NCBI GenBank assembly: GCA_041665305.1
Contig: JBAYJD010000043.1
Coordinates: 1-23,916 of the forward strand
Length of the DNA: 23,916 nt
DNA from: YA12-FULL-51-18 sp041665305
GTDB taxonomy: Bacteria; Elusimicrobiota; Elusimicrobia; Elusimicrobiales; UBA9959
Direction of reading: 5' to 3'
Positions 1-7,251 of this stretch are shown piece by piece. A program made the translations under genes and the position numbers. Positions within the stretch are counted from its first letter, which is position 1. Every line of letters begins with the position of its first letter. Below the pieces are notes generated by a model. It worked only from the letters and a program-made list of their open reading frames with translations, did not search any database and was not told the DNA's origin.

Positions 1-106
1 AGAAAGCGAAGGCCGAAAGGCTATCAACTACTCAATAAGCCGCGTAAATTATTCCGCGAAATACAGCACAGGAGCAAATATGCGAGGGCTTAAGTTAGTG
101 CCATTC

Positions 107-255
107 GTGACATAATACCTATTTCCCCGCCTGCGCCTTTCTCCCCGGCGACTGCGGCTGTAAAGTCCGTGCGGTCACTAAATATACAATTCACCCCATG
201 CTGTACGAAATGTAACCGGGGCAGAATTTAGAACCGGAAATAGGTATTATGTCAC
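107..255. repeat. 149-bp element bounded by perfect 20-bp inverted repeats
   Basis: GTGACATAATACCTATTTCC at 107-126 is the exact reverse complement of 236-255. The 109 bases between them hold no recognisable gene. No target-site duplication lies directly outside the repeats, and the bases next to the outer ends do not extend the match. The layout fits a miniature inverted-repeat element or the remnant of a transposon deleted internally. The right end (AGGTAT...TGTCACC) reminds me of ends seen near Y1 (IS200/REP-associated) transposases, but that is recollection and not checked. A long-armed RNA hairpin is an alternative. Confidence 0.7.
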
Positions 256-312
256 CAGATTCGGACCTACTAAAATATAGGCCTTTGGGCCCAGGCGAAA
301 TCGGCGCGGGTC

Positions 313-321
313 TGCTAAACT
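313..321 (+). promoter_or_regulatory. Possible extended -10 (TGCTAAACT)
   Basis: TG-C-TAAACT has the extended -10 TG and four of six bases of TATAAT. No good -35 is visible. It would start transcription near 328, about 50 nt before the ATG at 379. It is a weak call, made mainly because other promoters in this window also use an extended -10. Confidence 0.25.
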
Positions 322-378
322 ATTGGCGCGATCACGGTGGCTGGTTTCGGAAAAGATTCTGATGAAGGGGAGATATAT

Positions 379-930
379 ATGAAGAAACTAATCCCTATAG
401 TCTTACTCGCAGCGGCGGGGCTGGGGACGGCCCACGCGGAGGCCGCCTCGCCCGTCATGGATGATACCGTCTGCAGGGAGACCGCCGTGCGGACCATTGA
501 AACGCTCGCCGTAAGCATAACCGTAGACGGCGATTCGTCCGTAAAAAATGCGGAGACCGTCGCGGCGATAGTTGACTCATGCGATTCGCCCAGGGTAAGG
601 ATGGCCGCGATCGCCGCCTGTAATGGAGGGCTCACGGCCGCGGCCGACGAACCCACCATTTCTATAGCAAAGATCATGGAAAAATTATGCGGGGACGACA
701 GGAACTGCGCCGAATTTGCGGTATCGGTCCTGGATAGGGGCATCTCCGATAACGCCGAGCCCACTGTCTCCGTGGCAAGATCGATCGTGGAAATAGTGAA
801 ACAGGCGCCCTATGAAGAAGTAAAAACGGCGGCCATTGCAAGCCTTTCCAAAGGCATAGCCGAAGGGAATAAACACCCGGGCGAAGAAATGAGCGCGGCC
901 ATAGAGGAAGTGGAGAACCTGCGCCGTTGA
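379..930 (+). CDS. Secreted HEAT/ARM-like helical repeat protein
   Basis: A 183-residue protein of unknown function. The start at 379 is chosen over the upstream in-frame start at 337 because AAGGGGAG at 365-372 sits 6 nt before it and because it opens a clean signal peptide (MKKLIPIVLLAAAGLGTAHA, cleavage after about residue 20 at AHA or a few residues later). The mature part falls into about four degenerate units of 37-40 residues (starting near residues 32, 71, 108 and 146), each with an Ala/Val-rich helix such as VRMAAIAAC, CAEFAVSVL or VKTAAIASL, then a Gly-containing turn and a second amphipathic helix. This is the look of HEAT/ARM or related alpha-solenoids, which bind other proteins. 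Three or four cysteines (first, second and third units) could form disulfides. It is a lone gene, convergent with the amylase. The cellular place is probably the periplasm. Confidence 0.75.
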   Translation: MKKLIPIVLLAAAGLGTAHAEAASPVMDDTVCRETAVRTIETLAVSITVDGDSSVKNAETVAAIVDSCDSPRVRMAAIAACNGGLTAAADEPTISIAKIMEKLCGDDRNCAEFAVSVLDRGISDNAEPTVSVARSIVEIVKQAPYEEVKTAAIASLSKGIAEGNKHPGEEMSAAIEEVENLRR

Positions 931-940
931 ATGACCCGGA

Positions 941-962
941 ACCTTCGGTTTTAACCGAAGGT
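941..962. terminator. Palindromic hairpin between convergent genes
   Basis: ACCTTCGGTT (941-950) pairs perfectly with AACCGAAGGT (953-962), leaving TT at the tip. It lies 10 nt after the repeat-protein stop and 6 nt after the amylase stop on the other strand. There is no U-tract on either side, so it is not a classical intrinsic terminator. Its place between two convergent stops suggests a transcript-end or 3'-protection structure. Confidence 0.4.
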
Positions 963-968
963 ATAGGG

Positions 969-2771
969 CTAACTCCACCTGTGCTGATGGATCACGTATC
1001 CTTCGGCGGGCAGACGGCGGGCGTGGGCGGGACGGTCTTCATACAGCATGGCTCCGTCCGGGCCGGCCGCTATGAATTTGTAGGTTATCTCCCGGCCGGC
1101 GCTTTCCGCGAGATCCAGATCCCCCATCCAAAGATTTTCGTTCACATATTCCAGCGGAAAAGCTTTGTCCACATCCCAGCAACCCAGCTCGGGGCAGTTG
1201 CCGATAACTTTTACGCTCTGGCCGTAAACGGTCTCAAGGCCGTTCAGCATAAAGCCGACGGTCAGGCCCCCGCGCCGCCTCGCTTCGCCCGGATGCGAGA
1301 ACACCATGGCCGTATCGGCGCCCAATTGAAGCCCTTCTATCATCCCTCCGCTCACGCGCGCGGAACGGCCGGAAAGCGCGTCTTTGTAAACGCCGTCGGG
1401 GAACTCTAGATTTTTCAACGAAAGCGCTGTTTTAGGACCCTTGTTGAGCACGGTCAGGGCCGCGCTGGACCGGTAAACGCGGGTAAAAGCGTAAAGGTCT
1501 TCGCTCAGATATTTCACGCGCTGGCTGCCGCGCTGCACCGCCCTGTTCTCTTTGCGCACCGCGCTCAACGCCTTTATAAGCCTGAAAGCGGGAGTGGAGG
1601 TGTTCCAATCCTTCATCATAGGGCGGTTGTACGGATCCACGCCGCCGTTGGTGGGATCGTTCAGATATTGTTCGGTGCCGTAATAAATACAGGGCGTCCC
1701 CCGGCAGGTGAGAATGAGCGCGAGCGCCAGTTCCAGCCTGCGCGGCGTGGCGCCGGAAGATAAAAAACGCGGCATGTCGTGGTTGTCTATAAAGGTCACC
1801 AGCCTGTGGCAGTCGTCGAGGAGGCGGTCCTTTTTGAACACTTCGTCCACCATGAAAAAACCCCGGTACAGGTTCCGGGCCAGGCAGTCCTCCAGCCCGC
1901 GCTGCAGGGAAAAGTCCAGCATTCCCATGCCGCTTTTGTTGGCGAAATGCACGGACGCGGGGTCGTTGCAGCCTCCCTGGAACCATTCGCCGAAAATAAA
2001 AAGCCCCGGTTTGTGCGCCAGCAGATCCGAAACGAACTCCTGCCAGAACCAGAGCGGCATGTGCTTGACCGTGTCCACGCGCAGACCGTCGGCACCCTTG
2101 TCCACCCAGAGCTTCATGACATCCTTGATATAGGTCCTGTAACCTATCCTGGATTCGTCGAAATCGGCCAGGCCGCATAATTCGCCGTTCTCCACCTGCG
2201 CCGCGTCGTTCCAGTCGCTGACGGTCCCGTTCCGGTGATACCAGCCCAGCGAGTCGTTGTCATAGGAGGTGAGCAGCAGGCCGTCGTCATAAAGTTCGCC
2301 CTTGGAAACCTTCCCCCCCTCGGCGCTGCCGGGCGGGCTTGAGTGATTGCAAACGATGTCGAAGATCAGCTTCATCTCCTTTGAGCGCATGGCTTTGGAA
2401 AGCCGGTCCACGATAGTGGCGCCGGAAGCGAACATCCTCGCGTCCGCGGGATCGGAGATGAGGTGCTCGTCAAGCCGTTTAAAATCCCTGGCCCAATAGC
2501 CGTGATAGGCGGCTATGCCTCGGCCTTCCGCGTCCACCAGGCCGCGCGCCTGTTCGAAAAGCGGGGTCAGCCAGACCGCGCCGGCGCCGAGTTCCTTCAG
2601 GTAATCCAGTTTCGCCAGCACCCCGCCGAGGTCCCCGCCCCAGTATTTGAACCAGTCCTTGCGCGTAAGATCGGTGGCCGCCGGGTTCCGTCCGGCGTCG
2701 TTGGCCGGATCGCTGTTGAAGAACCGGTCCACCACTATAAAATAGATCACGGAATCGTTGAACGCTTTCAT
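969..2771 (-). CDS. GH13 alpha-amylase with C-terminal CBM20 starch-binding domain
   Basis: A 600-residue glycoside hydrolase family 13 enzyme acting on alpha-1,4-glucans (starch, glycogen or maltodextrin). All four GH13 signatures are visible: region I DIVCNH at 138-143, region II GLRVDTVKH with nucleophile Asp233, region III GEW with acid/base Glu262, and region IV FIDNHD with Asp332. A TIM barrel (about 1-395) is followed by a beta-sandwich C domain (about 400-495) and a CBM20 (about 502-600; VIGNCPELGCWDVDKA is a typical motif). The ATG at 2771 is preceded by AGGAG with 7-nt spacing. The barrel begins almost at residue 1 and no signal peptide is present. CBM20 amylases are mostly secreted, so this one probably works in the cytoplasm on glycogen or imported maltodextrins, or is exported by another route. 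Transglycosylation (CGTase-like) cannot be excluded. It appears monocistronic. Confidence 0.93.
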   Translation of the reverse strand: MKAFNDSVIYFIVVDRFFNSDPANDAGRNPAATDLTRKDWFKYWGGDLGGVLAKLDYLKELGAGAVWLTPLFEQARGLVDAEGRGIAAYHGYWARDFKRLDEHLISDPADARMFASGATIVDRLSKAMRSKEMKLIFDIVCNHSSPPGSAEGGKVSKGELYDDGLLLTSYDNDSLGWYHRNGTVSDWNDAAQVENGELCGLADFDESRIGYRTYIKDVMKLWVDKGADGLRVDTVKHMPLWFWQEFVSDLLAHKPGLFIFGEWFQGGCNDPASVHFANKSGMGMLDFSLQRGLEDCLARNLYRGFFMVDEVFKKDRLLDDCHRLVTFIDNHDMPRFLSSGATPRRLELALALILTCRGTPCIYYGTEQYLNDPTNGGVDPYNRPMMKDWNTSTPAFRLIKALSAVRKENRAVQRGSQRVKYLSEDLYAFTRVYRSSAALTVLNKGPKTALSLKNLEFPDGVYKDALSGRSARVSGGMIEGLQLGADTAMVFSHPGEARRRGGLTVGFMLNGLETVYGQSVKVIGNCPELGCWDVDKAFPLEYVNENLWMGDLDLAESAGREITYKFIAAGPDGAMLYEDRPAHARRLPAEGYVIHQHRWS

Positions 2772-2790
2772 GCTTATGCTCCTTGCAACT

Positions 2791-2806
2791 CAAATTTTAA
2801 AATTTG
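2791..2806. promoter_or_regulatory. 16-bp perfect palindrome upstream of amylase
   Basis: CAAATTTTAAAATTTG is a perfect palindrome 19 nt upstream of the amylase ATG, between it and the upstream repeat. Size and symmetry fit the operator of a dimeric repressor such as a sugar-responsive regulator, and binding here would cover the transcript start. No regulator gene is nearby. Being AT-only in the core, it could also be part of a promoter by chance. Confidence 0.35.
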
Positions 2807-2823
2807 GATATAAAATCCTGCGC

Positions 2824-2942
2824 ATCCTGTCCATCCATGTTTAACCTGGTTGTAATAGTGAAAATCAGATTGAACCGCGGAATCCAGGTTAATCTTTACA
2901 TGCCTATTAAGATCCACATGGGGATAACAGGATGGACAGGAT
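2824..2942. repeat. Nested inverted repeat (dispersed-repeat-like)
   Basis: ATCCTGTCCATCC at 2824-2836 is the exact complement of 2930-2942. Inside it, CCATGT (2835-2840) pairs with 2916-2921 and TTAACCTGG (2841-2849) pairs with 2884-2892. The three blocks occur in mirrored order, so the 119-bp piece can fold into a long interrupted hairpin. It fills most of the spacer between NAD(P)HX epimerase and amylase. The ATCCTGTCCATCC core resembles a repeat I have seen scattered in intergenic DNA of other bacteria, which is recollection only. It may also serve as the end of the upstream transcript. Confidence 0.6.
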
Positions 2943-2959
2943 AAAACATTATACCGCCG

Positions 2960-3691
2960 CTATATTTGTCCCGCTTCACGGACAAGCTCGGGCGGATAAC
3001 CGATGTCCAGCACCTTGATCTTCCCGGTATTCTTCAGGGCGTGCGGGGCCATCAGGCCGGTCTTGGCGAAACCCAGGGTTAAAGTATGCCCGGCGGTGAT
3101 AAAGACGCCGCTGTGATGACCCGTGTCCGGGCTGAGGCCCGAGGGGAGATCGACGGCGATCACAGGCTTAGCGCTTTTGTTCATAAGCTGGATCACCCGC
3201 CTGACGGGCCCGGCGGGTTTGCCCACGGCGCTCACTCCCAGCAGCGCGTCCAGCAGCAGATCCGCCTTTTCAAATTCGGAAGCAAGCCCCTCCAGCTCTT
3301 CCATGGTAACCAGGCCGACCGCGACCCCGGCATCCCTGGCCCGCTGGAGGTTGCGTACCACCAGTTCGCCGTAACCGGTCTCTTTCGGTTCAAGAATAAA
3401 GACCCGGACCTGGGCTCCGGCCGCCTTCAGGTAACGGGCGGACACCAGACCGTCGCCTCCGTTATTGCCTTTACCGGAGCAAACCACGACCTTAAGCGCC
3501 GCGGGCTCCCGCCCCAGTTCTTCCCTGGCGATGCGCACGGTCTCTTCGGCTATGGCCTTGCCGGCGTTCTCCATAAGCCGGTCCTCCGGAATGCCGTAGT
3601 CCATAACGGCTTTTTTATCCAGATACTTCATCTTCTCCGCCGTAACCACAGGCAAACCCTCGTATTCTTTTATCTGCGGGATCTTCGACAT
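2960..3691 (-). CDS. nnrE: NAD(P)H-hydrate epimerase (YjeF N-terminal domain only)
   Basis: A 243-residue enzyme that interconverts the R and S epimers of hydrated NAD(P)H, a repair step for damaged cofactor. The Rossmann-like YjeF_N fold is recognised by GKGNNGGDG at 73-81, LLLDALLG with Asp148, and VIAVDLPSG with Asp181. The length matches a stand-alone epimerase. The ADP/ATP-dependent dehydratase (NnrD) that is often fused C-terminally is absent here and not adjacent, so it must be elsewhere if present. The ATG at 3691 has AAGGAG 9 nt upstream. It follows polX by 32 nt on the same strand and is the last gene of that run. Confidence 0.92.
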   Translation of the reverse strand: MSKIPQIKEYEGLPVVTAEKMKYLDKKAVMDYGIPEDRLMENAGKAIAEETVRIAREELGREPAALKVVVCSGKGNNGGDGLVSARYLKAAGAQVRVFILEPKETGYGELVVRNLQRARDAGVAVGLVTMEELEGLASEFEKADLLLDALLGVSAVGKPAGPVRRVIQLMNKSAKPVIAVDLPSGLSPDTGHHSGVFITAGHTLTLGFAKTGLMAPHALKNTGKIKVLDIGYPPELVREAGQI

Positions 3692-3723
3692 ATCGCGGGG
3701 CTCCTTTTATCGGCGCTGCGGGC

Positions 3724-5487
3724 TCACCTCGCCGGCTCTTTCATCCTTTTGGCGCGGCGCTCCGCTATCCAGCCGGTGAACTCCTTGTAGGACAGCGAGT
3801 TTAAAACATCTTCTTTTGACAGTCCGGCGCGCCGGGCCACGGTCACGGCGGAGCGCATGTAGGCGAGCTGCGCGGCGGAGTGGGCGTCGGTGGAAAGAAG
3901 GATCTTAACCCCGGCTTCTTTGGCCATGCGGGCCGTAAGATCGGTCAGGTCCTGGCGTTCGGGCTGGCCGTTGATCTCGAAAGCCGTGCCGTACCGCGCG
4001 GCCGCTTCAAAGACGCGGGTATAGTCCAGCGCGATGGGTTCCCGCCTGCCGATCAGGCGGCCGGACGGGTGGGCCACGGCGTCCACGCAGGGCTCGGCCA
4101 TAGCCTTGAGCACGCGCGCCGTCATTTCTTCCAGGCCGAGCCTCATGGAGGAATGCACTGAAGCCGTCACGAAATCCACTTCTTTTATCGCCCCGGCGTT
4201 AAAGCCCAAAGAGCCGTCTTTCAGGATCTCCATCTCCAGCGCGCGGCCGAGCTTGAGGCCCGGGAAGCGTTTTGAAAGCGCGAAAAGTTTTTTCCTGCTT
4301 TCCCTGTACGCCGCCGGATCCAGTCCGCGCGCTATGCCCAGCGGCACGGAGTGGTCTCCGGCGAAATACCAGTCGAAGCCCATGGCGCTCGCCGCTTCCA
4401 GCATCTCTTCCATCGTAGCGGTGCCGTCCGAAAGATCGGTATGATTGTGCGCGTCGCCTTTTATATCCGCAAGCGTCAGGAGCTTCGGGAGCCTGCGGCC
4501 GGCGGCCAGTTCCAGTTCGTCGCGCCCCTCCCTGAGTTCCGGAGGTATATAATCAAGCCCCAGCGCCGCATAGACCTCTTCCTCAGTCCTGGAGGCTACG
4601 GAGCGTTTATGTTCTTTGTCGGACAGGCGGCAGAGGCCGTATTCGCTCAGGCTCATGCCTTTTTTAAGCGCGAGCTCCCGCAGCATCACATTATGTTCCC
4701 TGGAACCGGTAAAATAATTGAGCGCCGAGCCGTAAACTTCCGGCGGCACTATCCTGAGGTCGCACTGGATGCCGGACTTCAGCAATACCGAAGCCTTGGC
4801 CGGCCCGGCCGCAAGGATTTTGGAGACCTGCGCAAGCCTGGTGAACTTTTCCGTCGCCGCGCCGTCCGGGCGGCCGGCGGCCAGCAGGTCTATGTCGCCC
4901 GCGGTCTCCCTGCCGCGCCGGAGCGACCCGGCGTATGTCACGCGCTCAAAACCGAGGGCCGTCAGTTCTTTTATAAGGTCTTCGGCTAACCGCAAGGCTT
5001 CCCAGTAAAGCATCCGTTCCGGAGCGCCGGCGGCCCTTTCAACACCGGCCAGGATATTCGCCTGGACCTTCGGGCCCAGGCCGGCGATATGCTCGATCTC
5101 GCCTTTGGCGGCTGCGGCCTTAAGTTTTTCAAGGGAATCCACGCCCAGTTCTTCGTAAAGGAGCCTGGCTCTTTTTGCGCCGATGCCCTGCACTTTCAGG
5201 ATCTCCAGCAGGCCGTGCGGGACCTTTGCGCGCAGTTCCTCCAGCTCCGGAAAAACGCCGGAAGCGCTTATTGCGGCGATATGCGCGGCTATGCCTTTCC
5301 CTATCCCTTTCACCTCCTGGAGCTCGCTCCCGCTCATGGCGGCGGCCGGACCGGTAAGGCCTTCCACTATCTGGGCGGCTTTCTGGTAAGCCCGGACGCG
5401 AAAAACATTCCCGCCGGATAATTCCAGGAGCTCGGCCGCTTCATAAAGCAGCGCCGCTATGGAGGAGTTGGAGATGCTGTTCGGCAT
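3724..5487 (-). CDS. polX: DNA polymerase X family with C-terminal PHP exonuclease
   Basis: A 587-residue bacterial PolX, a gap-filling repair polymerase with a Mn-dependent 3'-5' exonuclease. Helix-hairpin-helix DNA-binding motifs appear near 60-67 (KGIGKGI), 100-106 (QGIGAKR) and 136-141 (GLGPK). The nucleotidyltransferase core has AGSLRRGRETAGDIDLLAA with Asp198 and Asp200, and the third metal ligand Asp243 in QCDLRIV. The PHP domain starts near 340 with HNH (His347, His349) and continues with AGDHS, VTASVHSS, AVAHPSGR and STDAH near the C-terminus, so the exonuclease site looks complete. Length is normal for the family (about 570-580). No clear Shine-Dalgarno precedes 5487, but the N-terminal helix bundle starts right there as in relatives. 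The 63-nt gap from the upstream membrane-protein gene leaves an operon likely but not proven. Confidence 0.95.
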   Translation of the reverse strand: MPNSISNSSIAALLYEAAELLELSGGNVFRVRAYQKAAQIVEGLTGPAAAMSGSELQEVKGIGKGIAAHIAAISASGVFPELEELRAKVPHGLLEILKVQGIGAKRARLLYEELGVDSLEKLKAAAAKGEIEHIAGLGPKVQANILAGVERAAGAPERMLYWEALRLAEDLIKELTALGFERVTYAGSLRRGRETAGDIDLLAAGRPDGAATEKFTRLAQVSKILAAGPAKASVLLKSGIQCDLRIVPPEVYGSALNYFTGSREHNVMLRELALKKGMSLSEYGLCRLSDKEHKRSVASRTEEEVYAALGLDYIPPELREGRDELELAAGRRLPKLLTLADIKGDAHNHTDLSDGTATMEEMLEAASAMGFDWYFAGDHSVPLGIARGLDPAAYRESRKKLFALSKRFPGLKLGRALEMEILKDGSLGFNAGAIKEVDFVTASVHSSMRLGLEEMTARVLKAMAEPCVDAVAHPSGRLIGRREPIALDYTRVFEAAARYGTAFEINGQPERQDLTDLTARMAKEAGVKILLSTDAHSAAQLAYMRSAVTVARRAGLSKEDVLNSLSYKEFTGWIAERRAKRMKEPAR

Positions 5488-5550
5488 AACAACGGTTAGA
5501 AGCGAAGCGCGAATGGCGACGCAAAACCCGGTCCCACGCTCTTTAACTGT

Positions 5551-6096
5551 TTACACCACCAGCCAGACCAGATACACTATCGCATATACAAGGAGCATGA
5601 AAAAACCGGAGAAAACGGCGGCATAAGGCATGGCCGCCGACAATAAGGCCTTGTTCCGTGAAATAGAATAAAGCCGTCTTATTATCGATACCCTGGCGGC
5701 GATAATAACGGCGAAACATAAAAAGAAATCCGCGACGGGATTCAGATAATCCAGGCGCGCCAGGAAACCCAGGGGTATCAGCAGCATCATAAAAAGTTCG
5801 GTCAGCCCGAACAGGAAAAAAAGCTTCAGAGCGTCGCCTTCGGCGCCGGTCATCTCCAGGAACAAATGGATCCCGGCGGCGAAGCAGAAATTGACCCCCA
5901 GCCCCAGCAGCAGCAGGCTGGCGTAGGAATACGCGCCCGGCGGCACGGCGGAAAACAGGCGCAGGAAGATGAACAGGCTGAAGATCCCGAGCCCGTAACC
6001 GGACATCCCGGCCCAGCCAAGCTCCCTGCGGCTTGTCCGGCCGATCACGCCCTGCGGGTCGTCCAGCAGATCCGAAATAGTGGAAATAAGCGTCAT
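5551..6096 (-). CDS. Small polytopic membrane protein, Yip1-like
   Basis: A 181-residue protein with about five hydrophobic segments (near 32-52, 58-82, 90-111, 118-137 and 155-180) after a short cytoplasmic start containing DDPQGVIGR. That opening plus the five-helix layout recalls the bacterial Yip1/YIF1 family, whose role is unknown. I cannot confirm the family by eye. The ATG at 6096 has AGGAGGGG with about 6-nt spacing. It lies between sppA (71 nt upstream) and polX (63 nt downstream) on the same strand, and the context does not define its job. Confidence 0.7.
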   Translation of the reverse strand: MTLISTISDLLDDPQGVIGRTSRRELGWAGMSGYGLGIFSLFIFLRLFSAVPPGAYSYASLLLLGLGVNFCFAAGIHLFLEMTGAEGDALKLFFLFGLTELFMMLLIPLGFLARLDYLNPVADFFLCFAVIIAARVSIIRRLYSISRNKALLSAAMPYAAVFSGFFMLLVYAIVYLVWLVV

Positions 6097-6143
6097 AATG
6101 CCCCTCCTGCCTCTTTGCCGCGGAAATTTTTATCCCCGGCTCC

Positions 6144-6164
6144 CGGCCCGCCGCCAGCGGGCCG
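6144..6164 (-). other. GC-rich hairpin just after sppA
   Basis: CGGCCCGC (6144-6151) pairs with GCGGGCCG (6157-6164) around a 5-nt loop. On the minus strand it begins 3 nt after the SppA stop. No U-run follows directly (GGAGCCGGGGATAAAAATTT). It may slow or partly end transcription, or protect the upstream mRNA, and so lower expression of the membrane-protein gene behind it. Confidence 0.35.
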
Positions 6165-6167
6165 CCG

Positions 6168-7220
6168 TTAAATTCCGTACCAGCGGTATTCGAGCCTTGG
6201 AGAGGAATTTATCGCTTTTTCAAGGGAAGCTCCGCTGAAAAAACTCAGCCTGGAATCAAGTATTGAAAAAAACTGGTCTATCGGGTCCGCATCGCGGTAA
6301 ATGCGGGGGTCTTTGCCGATATGGCTCAGTTCCCCGGCCAGATCCAGCGCGTCCTGAAGATCGCCGAGCTTGTCCACCAGCCTGTTCTTCAGGGCCTGGC
6401 GCCCGGTATAGATGCGCCCATCGGCCAGGGTTTTAACTTCGGCGGCCGGTATTCTGCGGCCCTCGGATACGGCGGCCACGAACTGCTCGTAGGAGTCGTC
6501 TATGAGGGTCTGGAGAAGCTTGCGTTCTTCCGGCGTCATGTCCCGCATCGGCGAGCCTATATCCTTGAACTTCCCGGACTTTATAACCTCGTTGCGCATA
6601 CCGACCTTGTTCATCAGGCCCGCAAAACTGCTGGCGCTGAAGATCACGCCTATCGAACCGGTGATGGTGCCCGGCTCGGCCACGATCTTATCGCATGCCG
6701 AAGCCACATAATAGCCGCCGCTGGCGGACACGTCGCCGAAACGGGCCACGAAAGGTTTCCCGGTCCCGGCTTTCGCGCGCAGGATGGCGGAATAGATCTC
6801 CTGCACCGCCCCCACGGAGCCGCCGGGCGAATTGATGTCCAGCAGGATGGCCTTGACCTCCTTTTTAGCGGCCGCGGACTTTATGCGGCGCGCGATCTGC
6901 TGGCTGCCGCGCTCCCAGATCTTGGAGGAGTCGGTCTGATAGATGGCCCCGAAGACCGGAATAACGGCCACGGCGTCCTTCTTGCCCGCGCCAAGCCCCG
7001 TCAGTTTGGAAAGGTCCATCTCCCTGGACCTGGATTTCATGGCGCTGTCGACCTTGGAGATCACCGTGAACGAAAACGCCAGCGAGACAGCGTACAGGGC
7101 CGCTATAGCTTTCAGCCAAAGCCTGGTCCGGGAAGGTTTTACCTGCGCCGGCTGAGCGGCGGCCTGAGCCGGAACCGGCGCGGGATCCGGCGCCGCGGCG
7201 GGGACATTCTGTTCTTCCAT
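6168..7220 (-). CDS. sppA: Signal peptide peptidase SppA, short form
   Basis: A 350-residue membrane-bound serine protease (S49) that degrades cleaved signal peptides. A Pro/Ala-rich cytoplasmic stretch (1-30) precedes one membrane segment (about 35-56) and the protease domain. The catalytic Ser167 sits in SASGGYYVA and the Lys219 general base in GKFKDIGSP. Their 52-residue spacing equals that of the Bacillus-type short SppA. LLDINSPGGSV (127-136) is the conserved strand-turn before the oxyanion region. It is half the length of the E. coli protein, as expected for the single-domain form that assembles into rings. GGAGG lies 7 nt before the ATG at 7220. It is 31 nt downstream of a GGDEF gene and so probably cotranscribed with it. 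Confidence 0.93.
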   Translation of the reverse strand: MEEQNVPAAAPDPAPVPAQAAAQPAQVKPSRTRLWLKAIAALYAVSLAFSFTVISKVDSAMKSRSREMDLSKLTGLGAGKKDAVAVIPVFGAIYQTDSSKIWERGSQQIARRIKSAAAKKEVKAILLDINSPGGSVGAVQEIYSAILRAKAGTGKPFVARFGDVSASGGYYVASACDKIVAEPGTITGSIGVIFSASSFAGLMNKVGMRNEVIKSGKFKDIGSPMRDMTPEERKLLQTLIDDSYEQFVAAVSEGRRIPAAEVKTLADGRIYTGRQALKNRLVDKLGDLQDALDLAGELSHIGKDPRIYRDADPIDQFFSILDSRLSFFSGASLEKAINSSPRLEYRWYGI

Positions 7221-7251
7221 TGTTGTTCCTCCAAGTTAGACTGCGGCGCTT

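Larger units (their letters stand above)
1..378. other. Non-coding left edge
   Basis: I see no convincing coding region here. The only strong structure is the 20-bp inverted repeat at 107-126 and 236-255, described separately. The last 50-60 bases before the first gene are its 5' untranslated leader and probable promoter. Nothing tRNA-like or riboswitch-like was recognised. Confidence 0.6.

Noticed and set aside
927..1409. A plus-strand frame of 160 residues starting at the end of the repeat-protein gene
   Set aside because: It is antisense to the CBM20 domain of the amylase and begins inside the hairpin spacer; no Shine-Dalgarno and no motif.
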